A stretch of DNA of 64,000 nucleotides from Pterois miles. Its lineage: Eukaryota; Chordata; Actinopteri; Perciformes; Scorpaenidae. Location of the stretch: NCBI GenBank assembly GCA_947000775.1, contig CAMQGK010000341.1, positions 10,767,001-10,831,000 on the forward strand, given 5' to 3'. A program made the translations under genes and the position numbers. Each line of letters begins with the position of its first letter. Position 1 is the stretch's first letter. This document shows positions 45,182-58,710 of the stretch, piece by piece. The notes below the pieces were generated by a model. The model did no database searches. It had not been told where the DNA came from and was given only the letters and a program-made list of their open reading frames with translations.

Positions 45182-48100
45182 CTTTAAAGTTTAAAGAGAC
45201 ATTTCAGTGGTTACAATCTGTAAGGTCAAAGGTTAAATGTTCATACTTAATGCTGGAGCTATACAACTGCACAACGCTTTTATATTTAAAAAGTTTTGTA
45301 TATTTAAAAAAACAATATTTACTAAAACATTATTTGAAAAAACCTCACTCATTTTATTTTATTTTAGCCAACAAATTAGGCCTATATTAATTGAAAATAA
45401 GTGGACTAGCACGCAGATGTTTCATCTAGGTTAATGCTATGTTATCAACCAACCCAAATCACAAATTTATACATTTCTATTACAAAATCTTTACCCAAAT
45501 ATTTCCATCCCATTTATCTTTCCCCTCTATATCTTTTTAACTGGCTTTTATACTAGTTATATCCAAAAGAACATCATTTAAATTTATTGTTGAATCAACC
45601 TTTTATGGTTTAAAGGACAATTTAACTTTAACATATTACAAATGCCCACCCCATTTATAAATAGCCTAATTGACAAGAAATAATGAGCTAATTGCAATAC
45701 AACAATTAACACAGTATACAATCAGAGCATCTGGTCAGAGAAAAGTCAGAATACAATGTCAGAGTAGGTACATACACTGAAATCTTCAATACAACGGCTT
45801 TGACAAAAGCTACGAGTTATAAGGAAGGAAAAGCTACGAGTTTGACCGTCTACATATTACACATTGATGACATTGGAGTCGATGAAGAAGTAGTTTTCCA
45901 AAAGAATTCAGAGAACGAGCCAAAAAAGTGTCAGAAGACAGAAAGAGCAGCTCCAGAAAAACTCCACTCCAGTATTGGAGGGGCGCATCGGCATTAATGA
46001 GGGCAAACTCTGCATCACCCCTTTGTCAAGGCCAATAACCTCTACAGAACAGAAGACTCTCAGCAAAGTGGCACTGTCTCGGAGCGCTTTCCCCCCCCGG
46101 TATTGTCTGCACAGATTGAATTCAGTCAGCTCCATTCTTCCGGCAGATTGACAATGTTTGTCCCATCAACTATATTAATTCAGTTCTGGCAGATAAAAGA
46201 TCCGGTAGCTAACAATGATTCGGCGGAGAATAGCTTCGGAGGGGAAAGAGTCGCCGAGACATGAAGGAGAGGAGGTAACTTTGTAACAGATGCACAGTTG
46301 GACTGATGAAAGGTCTTAGAGGTAAGAAGACGCATAAAGAGACATTTTTTAATCGCATCAGCTTGAATTACTGTAGAGGATCAGCTACCAGAAAAGCGTT
46401 TAAAGCTTGTCTATACAGCTCATGGAATTTGGCTGCAGTTGATTGTGCCGAGTCGGAGCACAAAGGCTTGTGAAGGAGATTTAGTCGAACACTTCTCCTT
46501 CAACATTGACGTAGACAGATACATTCTGCATTAGCACAAAGCCACACAGGAAAACTGTGTATATTTTTGATGTGGATCTCTGAACCTTGTTTAGTGAGCC
46601 ACATTTCTGAAATATTGTCCAGTTATCTGATTCAATACTGCGCATGCAGGACAAGCTCTTAGTGTACCTATTTTTCACATTTCTATACCATTAATCAGGC
46701 CACTTTAAATGGAGCACCTTCATGCTAAATAGAGTGCAACCAAAAATCAGCCTTTAAACCCGCACAGGGATGATGTGATCTTCAACTAAAATTGGTGTAC
46801 TCGTGCTGATGGATCATACAGTGATGCAGGAGAGAGTCCTAAAACCTGGAAATGAGTTAACACTTTTGGTTTCCTCGTCTAGAAGTCAATGGGTTTTCTG
46901 GATGGGCTTTTAGTTAGATTCTTGAAATAAAGTCTGTGGTTAACACAAGTTTAAGAGATTTTAATGTTTTGTTCACAAATACAAATATACAATATAAAAA
47001 ATCTGAAATACCCCAGTCATGAATTTTGAAGCCTTGATGTGTCTTCAAAAAGGTGGTGGCTAAAAAATGGCTAAATGAGACTACAAATCGTCATCACCCT
47101 GAACACTAGTCCCCCTTCAGCTTAGTGGTGGTGACGTGAAGTCATGTGACTGTGGAGTAGTTGTGTTTGTAGCCTAACATTAGCTTTTTACATCTGCTGA
47201 TTGCATTTCCGCTTCAAAAATGATGAAAGGGCTGTTCGTTTGTGGAGATTATTTTACGGAAAAAAACAAGCATCATAAATATTTGTTTGCAATAGAGCTT
47301 ATTTTCTGCAATACACCAAAATGGCTTTTTGCAGAGGGAACCAGTGTGACTATAATTTCTGAGTTGGACAACAAAAATACGTCATCCCTGCACCACTCTG
47401 GACTGATGTTCAAGGACAAGCCTGGTGACATTCTGTATCTTTGAAATTGTCATCAAATCCAATGACAATGTGTTAGTCTTCTCCGAATACTCCGGCCCAA
47501 GCGTCCCAAATCCCAAGATTTACATGTTTTAGAACGGGTTCCAAATGAATCCTTAAAAAAAGGTTTAATTTCCTCACAAAGCTGGGGACTGCGGTTTTTA
47601 ACAAACATCACTCATGAGAATGTAGTGCATTTGTTGGGGACTATTTTCAGCTGCAGACTAATACTCGTTTGGTGCTCTAGTGAGTATTTACAACAGCAGG
47701 ACGGCGTCTTGACTCAAATAAGTAAAATAAACGACAGCACCCAGGTTCGTGTTAATGCAACACAGTTCAACGGTGTAGCTTACTGATGTGATTTTAACAG
47801 TAACAACTGAGCTCTGTGGCCCAGAGGTGTAGACACACAGGCAATACTTGTAGGAACAATTTATTGTTGGTCATTTCATGGGATTTGTCAACAATAGGAA
47901 CAACATAGCACCAGACTTCCTTAAATCAAAACTTGCGTGGTTGTACAGTTTTATTTAATTTATTCTGCAGCTAGAAAATCACTGAGCTTCCTCCAGGTAG
48001 GTGGATGGGAAGCAACGCCAGCCTCCAGTTGCCTTCAGCTTATGTAATGTCTACAATGCTGCCTGCTGTTGAACACACACTATATTTCCCTTATGCAAGG

Positions 48101-51100
48101 CTCCTGGAGCTCTGCACCACCTGATTCGTCATAGCGCTGTGAATGGTGGAAGCATAACACACAAACAAATTAATAAACAAACAAGGAGGCGCACACACAC
48201 ACAGCTGTACTTCCGTACATTTTTGAATGTGTTAAATTAATGAATAATCTATCAATTGCTGTTGCCATGGAGGATTCATGGGCTTTGTTAATTCCTGTCA
48301 CCTCCGTTTGTCAGACATGGGGTGTTAGTTATGTCACCTCTGTTTCCTGCTACTGTGACACCTCATCTGAGGAGAGGTCAGCATCCAACTGGGCTCTGGA
48401 GAACAGTTAGCCTACAGCTGCTGGAGGACGGTGAGGACAGAAGACTGAAGAGCAATGCTCATTTCAATGGCATTTTCCATGACTAATTCATTATTAATGC
48501 ATGTGAATTTCAGTACACACACACACACACACGCTTGCTTAGTACTTGACAGCCACAATGTATAAACATGTTCTGAATGTCTTGCCATATTTAATTTAGA
48601 ATTACAGCTTTTGTATTTTTCTACATACTGCTATCAAAGTTTTGTAACAAAAATGACAATCTGTGCAACTACCAGAAAGACGGGCAGCCGTTCACACATA
48701 CAGTCAACACACGTATCCTCACACACAGTGTGCCGCTGTGCCAAAAGCCTCTACTTTTGTGCAACAACATGCTCCATTTTCAAAGACAGTAGTGCAAAGA
48801 CAGTTATCTGTTTGGCTCTGCATCCCGTGGCACGCTGAGTCTATCCTTATACTGAAGTTAATTAAGTGCGGATATAATCAAGGTCTGATCGTGTATTGAT
48901 CCCCACTATGGGACACTGGAGTGTTTGACAATGCTATCCCCTGGGCTTCCATGCTGCAGCAGAGCCCATTCATTCTGCCCGCGAGCGGCGCCTGTGACTG
49001 CTGCTGAGTGGTGATTTGGTTTGGTATGGGACAGCCTGGCTTATCTCCACCGCCAGACAGCAGCGATTCAGCTGAGCCGTCCCAACTGACCCGCTTTGCC
49101 CTCACTCACTTGTTTTCTTTTTTGTTAATAAAGTGGTCAGATAAGGTGGGAGCTTTATCTCATTACAAGCCCTTGGACACTCGCCACATTAAATGAACAA
49201 ATATGCAAATGCTTCCTTTGTTCATTTTGCTGGGAGAATTAAAAAAGGAGGGACCTACATAAATCTCACCATTATTTTTATTATTCTGCTCCCTTTTTTC
49301 CCCACTGTGGTTGTGGCAGCCGTTGCACCATTTTTTTTTTTTTTTTTTTAAGCATGCTCAGTGATGACTGCTCGCACAATAGGCTGAATAGGCTCATGGA
49401 TAGAACAGAGTGGAGACCAGAGCAGACAGGATGGAGCTTTGATGGATAAAGCTAACCCTCCTCCCCTCGCATCCCACAAATCAGACTCCACACCGCAAGG
49501 TGGAAAACAGGAATGAGAGGGTGAGATCGACAGAGGGGGCAGGGCTGGACAGATAGGGGTAAAAAGGACAGAAAAAGAGGAAACTGAGGGGAGTGGAGGG
49601 AGAGACAGAGAGCCCTATAAGTGCACCACGCTCTGATAACAGTAAAAGAATAAGGCCAGGGACTTCGCCATTATCTTTGTGTGCAGCGAGTGTTCATTGG
49701 GTGCTCCGACAGGATACTGCACCGGACCCTGCGGGCCTGGCAGCACCATTGTGATGGTATTACTTCCATGGCCAAGACTCGGGAGAAGGGGCTGATTTTT
49801 TGTTGCTGCCCAGCCTTTTGTGTGCAGAATGAAAGCGGGGCAAGAATAAAAGAAAGAGAAGCAAACTACAACAAACACAAGGGTAGTTATGTGTCTGCGT
49901 GTGCGTTTTACATTTTTAGATTCTACTAATTGTGCTAAAGACTTTTAATAGCAGTATGAGACTTTTTAATGAGATTACGAGGGCAGCAATATAGGCCCTG
50001 GTGCAGTAATTATTTCCTTGCTTTGCGAATGATCGCTCCCTCCCATATAATCTCCTGCTCTCTCGTTCTCACTCTCCAGCCATCATTTTTATCTTAGCTG
50101 TCTACTCGTATTATAATCACTGTTGTTCTGTGAGTGGCCTAAGAGTGGCTGAGGGCTGCTATTATGAGTGCGTTAGAGGCATACATGGACACTAATCAAA
50201 CTACAGGCGAGCTGACTGAATGATGGCTTTGTGTGCTGGGGGTGAGGGGAGGAACTGCGCAGTAATTGTGATTGTATGTGTATTGGATGTAATTAGTCTG
50301 TGACGAGCCTAATAAGGTAGCCGGAGTTGGCATTGTCACTGATGCATGATTGGTGTGGATTGGTCACTTCTCCCTTGCAGCATTTGGAACTCAGCACTTA
50401 TCATTCAAGGAATTACAAGCTAGGGTATGTAGTGTTCACACACATTTTTTGTTCATTTTTAGCTCTGACAAGAAAATGAAAAGAAAATCCAGTATCTGCG
50501 GCTGTTGTAGGACTGTAAAAAGCCTGTCTAATCATTTAATTCGGTCCTAAAGAAAAGATAAAATACTAAAACAATGCTGTTGTAGTTGCTACTCAAATGT
50601 TGATGTATATACAAAATACATATGAAAATAAAATAATGTTAATTCTGTTATTAATTTGTTTATTTTTAAGAACTGTTAAGAGTACCACTAAAGTACGTGA
50701 TCGATAAGCAGTATTGATAAAAGTAGCAGTAGTCCCTAGTGATCATTTTTGGGGGCGTGGCTTTGGGGGAAGGCCTGAAGGGATGGGCTGTCGAGTCGGC
50801 GACTTTCTGGCTAGGTTTAGTGACGAACCGGTGCTGTTCACTACTTTAAATGGAAAAGAGTTGCCAACACTTGGCTGGGTTTTATGGTAAGATCATTTTT
50901 AAAATCCAGTGCACTCACGCTAGCTTCTCTGTATTACTGACCTTTAAGCTGACATTATCTAGCTTTCTAAATTTCACAGTACATTGACCAAGAATTCAAA
51001 ATATATAGATGATTTTCCATTGCCAGGCATTACATATACCAATACATTATTAACTTGAAAAGTTACTGTATGTAAGTGATCTTGAATGATAGTGTTTTAC

Positions 51101-52816
51101 AAAGTGGTTCATGTGATATTGATCTGAATCTAACCTCAGAAACCTTCAATGTGACATATCTCATCATCTTCAGTGTTGCACCTATGTGTATTAAAAAAAA
51201 AAGTTATTTCACCAACTTCGTCCAGTTTATGAGCTGCACATCTGTATGTATCATAGGCATCTTGGGGACGTAGGGTGTTTGTTGTTTGAAGACTGAGATC
51301 GTAGCATGCAGCTATTTAACCCTGTTGTGCATTCTGCCATGTCAACAACATGTCAAAAGCCATTAGCTTCCTTTTCCACCTGAGGCAAGCAGCGTGGATT
51401 GAGTCCCAGTAATAAAACCCTCTTTCATTTGGATGAATACACTGGTCATAGCTAAAAAAGGTCAGCAGACATTATGCAAAAAGGGGAGAGACAGGTGGAG
51501 TTTGTCTTCCGTTGTCCTGCTGTCCAGTCATTTTATGCACGCTCACAATCTGACACGGTTTTGATTTGGGGCTGCAGTTTTTACTCTTGTGGAGCAGTTT
51601 TGGTGATTTTATATAAGCATCACTGTACAGTCATATACAGTAGTAGCCGCTCTCCTTTAATACTCAGTAGGTTTTGTCAAAGCCTTTAAGCAGTTAAAAA
51701 GTGAACAATTTAAACAACACGAGAGACAGAGGCATTTGAATTCTTGTAGAGAGCTATCATACTACTAACATCTTGACATTTTTGACATAACCAGTGTTGC
51801 TGAGTTGTTTTTCATTTCCAACATTGAATTACTACATACTTCCCCCAATAAATATAATTACACAGAGATTGCATTTTCCACAATATGAATCTCCACTTTC
51901 CAGAGACAATGTTTCATTTATAGACATTACCTGTTACCACTACAATATCAAAAAAGTGCCAGCCGAAGCATTCCAGTCACATAATGTGGAACTTATTACA
52001 TGTATTATACTTTTTCAATTACTAAATACTCATTACACAGGCCAGTAATAAGGGAATCCATCATCTACTGTCATGTAAACTGTGTTTATGGAAAGTGCTA
52101 CGCGAATGAAAATTATTTTTATTAGTAGTTCTAATGACAAAGCAGCTTCATTTTTGTTTATTAGTAATTGTGGTATATGCTGTGAAAATGCTTCATTTGT
52201 AAGTGCATTGTTACGGCTAAATGTAGCTGATGATCTGGTATCTAATTCTATGTAAGCAACAGATTAATTCAGGTATTCATTTAGTTTGACTGTGTTATTA
52301 CAGGTTTGCCCTGTCGACTTAATTACATCAATCTTTTTTTATTGGCAGAGAAATAAATATTGAATTGGCACACAATTAGGTGCCCCAGTAAAAGTGGTAA
52401 TTTGTCTGTAAATAGTCTATTGATTTGACCGCAGCAAACACTGTAGGTGGATTATTTATGTATATGGGAAAAATAATGCAGACATGTAGACAGGGTGGGT
52501 GGTTGCCCTTTTATACAGCTTATATTTTAGACTATGGGAGTGCTTAAGTGCAACCATTTACATAGACTCGGGTTGTTTAACAGCACTGATTAACGTGACG
52601 CGATAAACATCAGAGATGAGAAAAAAACTCAGCAACAAAGTATTCGTAACAACTGCTGGAAACAGAAAAAATAAAAAAGCAATTAAAACACATGCCAAGT
52701 CAACATAAAACATCCTAACAGATAAGGCTTTACTAGTTGGCTTAATGATCTCTTAATATCATTTTATCGCTGTGTAGCAGTGGCAGATGTGATTAAAGAC
52801 AGAGTGGGTTACTCAC
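45182..52816 (-). other. nrxn1: Intron of about 7.6 kb upstream of the SS4 exon
   Basis: Donor ACAG|GTGAGT at 52816-52815 and acceptor ending at 45182. No exon was seen inside. Visible items are a C-run near 46090-46098, a CA run near 48517-48532, a long T-run at about 49330-49349, a GA-rich stretch near 49500-49620, and a GC-richer block at 50745-50870 (GGGGGCGTGGCTTTGGGGG) that may be part of an interspersed repeat. Open frames up to 87 codons have no recognisable domains. Confidence 0.8.
49330..49350. repeat. Poly-T tract
   Basis: About 20 uninterrupted T residues on the plus strand, followed by AAGCATGCTC. This could be the A-tail of an old minus-strand retroposon; no head sequence was recognised. 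Confidence 0.85.
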
Positions 52817-52988
52817 CTGTGGGGTAGCGCTCAATGACTGGCAGGTCATCCACCTGCAGAGTGGCATTACCCCCACTCCTCGTAAACTTCACTATATGGT
52901 ACTTTCCGTCATTTACAAACTTTGATGTCTCCTCAATATTAATGTCGTCTGTTCCGACATTAAATACAACAGCAATGTTTCCTTTTTC
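52817..52988 (-). CDS. nrxn1: Neurexin exon: core of LNS6 domain before SS4
   Basis: A 172-nt exon with acceptor TTCTCTTTTCAG and donor ACAG|GTGAGT. It starts in phase 0 and ends with one base of a Gly codon. It reads EKGNIAVVFNVGTDDINIEE, TSKFVNDGKYHIVKFTRSGG and NATLQVDDLPVIERYPT. This is the middle of the sixth LNS domain, present in both alpha- and beta-neurexin. The Val of FNVG corresponds to a calcium ligand. NAT is the conserved N-glycosylation sequon. The exon ends exactly at splice site 4, so the next codon becomes GNNDN (cassette in) or GRQLT (cassette out). The upstream LNS6 exon, with the fourth calcium ligand (Asp), is not in the window. Confidence 0.95.
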
Positions 52989-53384
52989 CTGAAAAGAGAA
53001 GAACACAGAAAAACACAACTTTAAGTGACAATAAACAGTGTTGTTAAGAGACTGTATGGAAGTTATGTTTTTAGCTGAAGAGAGAGTCATGTAAGTTTTT
53101 TGGGACAGTGGAGGAGGCTCTTCTGTGATTGAATGCTATTTATTAACTATCACTCACTCACTATCCTATAGCAGGTACCACCTTCACTTTATTCTGCATC
53201 AAAAAACGACTGAAATTTAAAATGTGTCAAAAATGGTAATGTGTCAAATCAAGTGACAGCGACGGCTCTCGGTTTAAAAATAAATGACGATGGGGAATAT
53301 TAAGTAAACAGTACACATCATTTAGATCTATTGTCTGATTTGATGGATATATAAACATTTTTCCATTAAAATCCATCCATCCAC

Positions 53385-53645
53385 AATCCCTAATCCTGCT
53401 AGGGGTCGCGGAGGAGCTGGAACCGATCCCAGCTGGCATTGGGCGAAGGCTGGACACACCTGGACAGGTCGCCAGTCCATCGCAGGGTAGACAGAGAAAC
53501 AATCACGCTCACATTCACACCTACGGGCAATTTAGAGTCGTCAATTAACCTGAATGACTGTGGGAGGAAGCTGGAGAACCCGGAGAAAACCCACACTAAC
53601 ACGGGGAGAACATGCAAACTCCACACAGGAGAGCTGTGGGAAGGG
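53385..53645 (-). mobile_element. tRNA-derived SINE-like repeat, copy 2 (truncated)
   Basis: Shares with the 27770-28070 copy the blocks GATCCCAGCTGGCATTGGGC, ACCTGGACAGGTCGCCAGTC, CACACCTACGGGCAATTTAG and AACATGCAAACTCCACAC. On the minus strand the 3' end finishes with a short GGATGGAT tail (plus: ATCCATCCATCC at about 53371-53382). The tRNA-like head is missing, as in a 5'-truncated copy. Confidence 0.7.
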
Positions 53646-55259
53646 TGTTGCAATTTTTCATGAGGAGGGTCCAAAAAAATACACACAACACACAACACTA
53701 GACACAACTTTGCTTTAAAACTAGAATCACTAAACGTCATCACTTCATCATTTTATCCTATAAGACATTTGTAATGAGCATATAAACCTTTGAGTTATGG
53801 CTGAAAACAAGTTTTTTGAGTTCACAGTGACGTTGATCCCCGACAACCAAAATCCAATCGGTTCATCCTTGAGCCCGAGTGAACGTTTGTGCCAAACTTG
53901 AAGAAATTCCTCCTTCATACAGTCCCTAAATGCATCCACACTCATTCATAATATCTTCATTTACTATTTATAAGAGTGCAAACATCTATTTTGGAGACAT
54001 CTTTTCAATTTACAGTACATTTTGTATAAAGAGCAATGGTGAGCATAATATATAGTATAACAGCATTGACAACTTAATGGAATAACCATGATTGAATTAT
54101 ACAAACTTTTCTCATGATGTCAGTCTGTATACAGCATTAATTCTGCATTCGCTGGACTACACAGTTGCTTAATGAAAGGAGCCATATGGTTATTGCTATT
54201 TGGCCTGGAGTCCGTTTTAAACATACAATGCTTGCTCCATCACAAGGGGAGGGTCCAGAGGAGGACCATGGTTGGCACCGCCATCTACCAGACTCTGAAT
54301 ATACTGCAATAGGTATTTTCATATTACGACATAAACAAATTTATTCAGTAATTTTAATCAGAAAAGCCTGCATGTTTTTTTTCTACCCTTTCTTCTCTAT
54401 GTAGTGTTGCTGTGGTCCTATAGTGTTCACATCTGTCAACCCCTGGAGTAACATATACTGTAGAGTAGCATATGCTCTCCTTGAGGAATGTTTCTTATCA
54501 CAATTTGTTTTTTGCTGTAAATGTGTAATGCATATATGACCCGCATGAACATTTTAATAGCACAGCATACTGTGCATTTTGTCCTTTATCATTTTCATGA
54601 CATCAGTCCAAGAAATTATATAGTTAGTAGTTAAGATTATTCCCTCGAGCTCTGGTGCTCTACAGTATGTACCTGGCCTTCTGTGTGATGTTGCCATCTG
54701 GTTCTTTAAAAGGGCTATATTTTTTATGCTTCATCCATCACACACACAAAACCGTCTGTGCCTCCCATTCAAAATGCTGTAGACACACCCTTATCATCAA
54801 TTTAAAAACCCTAAAGTAGCTCCAAAGCTGGAGGAGAGGATATCACTGAATCTTTTGTGAGACTGAATCATTAAACTGCAGTGAATACTGACATCATTAC
54901 CGCATAAAAACATCAGCAATGGAAACATTAAGAGAATATCTCAAATGAAGTTTGAACCCAGCTTAGCCTCGGCCTCCTCAGACCCACACACTGTGGGTAT
55001 CTACTCTAATAAGCTCCTTTAACAGTACATGATCGCAGTCCCTGAATCCTACAGCTTAATGCAGCTAAGATGAGTGCGTATGTTGGTGCAGCCTCTCTCT
55101 CTCTGCTTATGAGCTGCAGTGAAAGGAGCATCTGGTTGGAGGCTCAACCTACTGTAGCAGCAGCGCAGCACTCTGCATGTCATTATCCAGTCAGCACAGC
55201 CAATACTACATCTCCATCTCTCTCTCTGACTCTCCCATATGCACAAACTGATTCTTTTT

Positions 55260-55325
55260 CAAGCCCACCACACACACTCACACACACAGCATAGACACAC
55301 AGTATAGACACACACACACACACAG
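55260..55325. repeat. CA-rich imperfect simple repeat
   Basis: Several short CACACACA runs separated by TCACACA, GCATAGACACA and similar interruptions, ending before GCCCGACTCC. Confidence 0.85.
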
Positions 55326-57752
55326 CCCGACTCCCTTAAAGTGCAGAGTGAGTTGAGCATGTCTCAACAGCCAGAAGCTAAAGTGCAATTAAAACCATTT
55401 GTAATGTGTCACACCACGTTACCAAACGTAGGACAATTGTAATGTAATTTCAACAGATTATATAATCTGATGCATTAAAGCTACAGCACTAACCCAATTT
55501 ACTGACTCCTCGTGGGCATAAACACCAATCAAGAGAAAAATGAAAAGCACATGGCTACAGCGAGAGCCGCTCGTGTCAGTTTTTCAGGACTGAATGGGCG
55601 AGCGGATGATCTGAAGACGCTGGTTGTTATAGTAAAACCCTGTGTTGGCTGCAATCACGTTAAGAGATTTGTCCTCTTCTCTCGAAACCCTTCAGCAAGA
55701 TCCACACAGACAGCAGGACTAAATGCAGCAAGAGGCAGCAGATACCACAAGCGTCCGCCGTCATCAGACCTCACACAGAGGATGATTTTCACAAAATGTC
55801 CTGTAGCACTTGAATATGCAGTCGAGTTTAACCTGAAACTGCAATGTGTTACTTGAATATTGGGAACTTTCTTTCAAGGACTACCACACACTGAACACAT
55901 TAATTCAGAACTTTTTAGTACCAATGCTCTTGGAAAAAAAAAAAAGAAAAAGACAGAAGAGAAGAGACAGAAAAAAAGGTTTAGCGGAGGGACCAACCCA
56001 ATTAAAATCCTGCTTTTAATAGCCTCCTTCAATTGACTTTTAATGTTCCCCATGGTCTCGTTAATAAATTTACTGCATTTAGTCACAAACTGCCAACTCA
56101 AATTTCCATAGCATAAAAAAGCCTACTTCACAGTCTTGAAAGAGATGAAGAGGTAGATGAAAGGGGGTGACAGACAAAGGACAGAAAGCAAACCATCAGA
56201 TTTAGGGAGTCAGATATCAGATGAAAGATAACAGCTAAATCTTCAGGCGGCGAAAATACAACGCTTCATCTATGACATGCTTAGAGCCCATGTTTCTACC
56301 AGATTAATGTGATTAACGTTCACTGTTATTGCCTCTGCCCTCTGAGAGGGCTGGCGTTTGCTTAAATATTATTTTTTTTTGTAAATAATAATCCAATACA
56401 TTTCAGCATTTCCTCAAATTCGATCAACTTAGACAAGAAGTTTCTCAGTTAGTTCAGCACTGAGAGGAGCCTAATCCTGGAGCTCTAATAGGGTGCAGGC
56501 TTATGTCAGAGAGTGATTGATAGCTGCTTACATAAACCCAGCCCACTATACCCTGTACAATTTTCGGGCTGCTCACTTGGTAAGTGCTGCTCCCCACAGG
56601 GCTGCCCTCCTGGGAACATACTGTACGCTGAACGCATACCGCACCCGAAGAACTCAGCCCTGCCTGACACTCTGCACGCTGCCTTGATTAATTGCTCATC
56701 AAGCTGCAATAGAGTTTAATTAACTGATGAAGTTGATCCACCATTCTCCTCTAATCTGCTCTTTTTTTTATGCTTCTCATCCTTGCAGCTGGAGGGTGGA
56801 GTAGCTGTAGCCGCAATACTCAGGGTGTCAGTTTCTCGTTAAAACTCCCCATCTGCACTCATTATACAACCACAGAGATACTTGTTTCACTAGCTATAAA
56901 ACCGCAAAACAGCCTCTGCAGACCAAGTGTTTTTTTCTGTAATTATTAGGAGCATCATTTTCTTTTTCTTACAATCATGTCAACAAACCCATGTCTGAAC
57001 AAATGTGTGTTAAATGCTTCAAGTCATCAAGAGAATTCCCTTATGGCAGCTTAGGCTGTAAAATCTCAATAAAACTTCATAATAGTGTTCCCATAAATAC
57101 TGAATCAATCAATAAATAAATAATTTTTCTCTTTATGTCTTTGTTAAAATGATATGGCATGTTGTTCATAATGTGCTCGAGGTTCAAATAAGTGCAAAAC
57201 AGAAACACAGCGAGTTGAAATGATCTACACGTTTGGAGAGGTTCACTGGAGCGAGCATATTTTCCCTGCCCACGTAAGGACAACGTTACAAAAAAAATTG
57301 AAAGGAAGTGAGAAGTGGTATTTGAGATGGTGTTGAACCTCCTCTCCAATCCCAGCAAAAATGAACACCACAGTGTAGGCTGTAATGTTTTGCTTGTTTA
57401 TGAGTCATTCATGTTGACAACCATTGTGCACCCGTCACATTTCATATCTCACCAGTCCAACGCCACGGGACCGTAACACAGCTCCCTCCGGTACACATGT
57501 CTGCGAGGGGTGTGCTGGCAGGTGGGAGAGCACCTCCATCATCCCTTCTGCTTTACATGTGTGTCTCTGTGTGTGCGTGTTGAGGGGATATTACGCTCTC
57601 ACTGCAGAAGCTAAATGTCTTAATGTAGTGAGGGCGAGCACACTGCACTGCTCACCTTATCTTTTAATTACCTCTAACAGTCTTCTGCATCTCCTTTTTT
57701 AGCAAAGCTTAGTTAATAAAATTACAGACGTAATGGAATATTTAGAGGATAT

Positions 57753-57757
57753 CCCCC

Positions 57758-57813
<56 letters not shown>
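57753..57813. repeat. Compound poly-C / (CA)n repeat
   Basis: Twenty-two consecutive C residues (57753-57774) run directly into about 39 bases of AC repeats (57775-57813). The exact lengths may be affected by sequencing error. Confidence 0.92.
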
Positions 57814-57814
<1 letters not shown>

Positions 57815-58217
57815 CGTGTGCTCTGTAAACTGTACATTATGCCATAATTTATCTATACACCTGCAATTACGGGTACGCAAACACGTGTACATGCAGTCAC
57901 TCAGTTGTCAGTTTTAGAAAGTGGTAAATTCATATAGAAGCAGTATAGAATCACTACTATGGTGTTGCAGAAAATTAAATTTCAGCCTCATAGGAGCACC
58001 ATATGATACATTAACTCCCTAATATAGCGAACAATTTAATGATGTTATGGACTGTGACAAAACTACGGTACATTGTCTCAATGGGAACCAGTGGAGCCTG
58101 CACATTCAATTTTATAACACACTTCTAAGGTAGTAAAAGATGATAGCTTAAACTTCATTTATCCTATAAAATCCTCATCATATACAATACAAATCACATG
58201 TTTGGTTCCTTGTCACT

Positions 58218-58710
58218 GACATTTCCACCAAGCGGTCCAATTCAGTCCGTTACAAATTAGAATGGTTATTTATTGCGTTTCCTTTAGCAAAAGTTGTGGA
58301 TGGTACAAATAAAACCACTCCATTCTTGGTACCACCTCAGTCGGGGTGAGGCGATACCAGAAGGTGCAGACCAGTGACGGTCTGAGAGAAAAGCCAAGCC
58401 GCTGTCAAAAGTGGTTTTTAATCCACTTGACCGAAATTTTAAAAAAAGGCAGTTTGCAAAGCGACACCACTACGCCGAACACATTACGTACAATACGGCA
58501 TACAGTTAATGAAGTGCAGATCCGTCCATTTGGTTGCCATCGAACAGGTTCAGTGAGTGTCCCGTTGAAAATGATGTCGTGGCAGTTACATGTGCCGTCA
58601 CTATGGTAATCAGCTGATAATCCCACCCACACTAAGGGGGTACTATCTGCAGTGGAAACACGACATAAGTGAGTCGAGCAGGGCCATACCAAGCAGTGGA
58701 AACACGGCTT
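58218..58710. mobile_element. Possible non-autonomous TIR element
   Basis: The left end (CATTTCCACCAAGCGGTCC) resembles the reverse complement of the right end (plus: CCATACCAAGCAGTGGAAAC), suggesting imperfect terminal inverted repeats about 490 bp apart. The interior is GC-richer than the flanks, and a 127-codon minus frame inside has no transposase motif. Target duplication is not clear. Confidence 0.45.

Noticed and set aside
53090..53743. Possible further neurexin exon upstream of 52988
   Set aside because: Frames here are a SINE-like repeat; the expected LNS6 motifs before the HI-Q/E-KG junction are absent.
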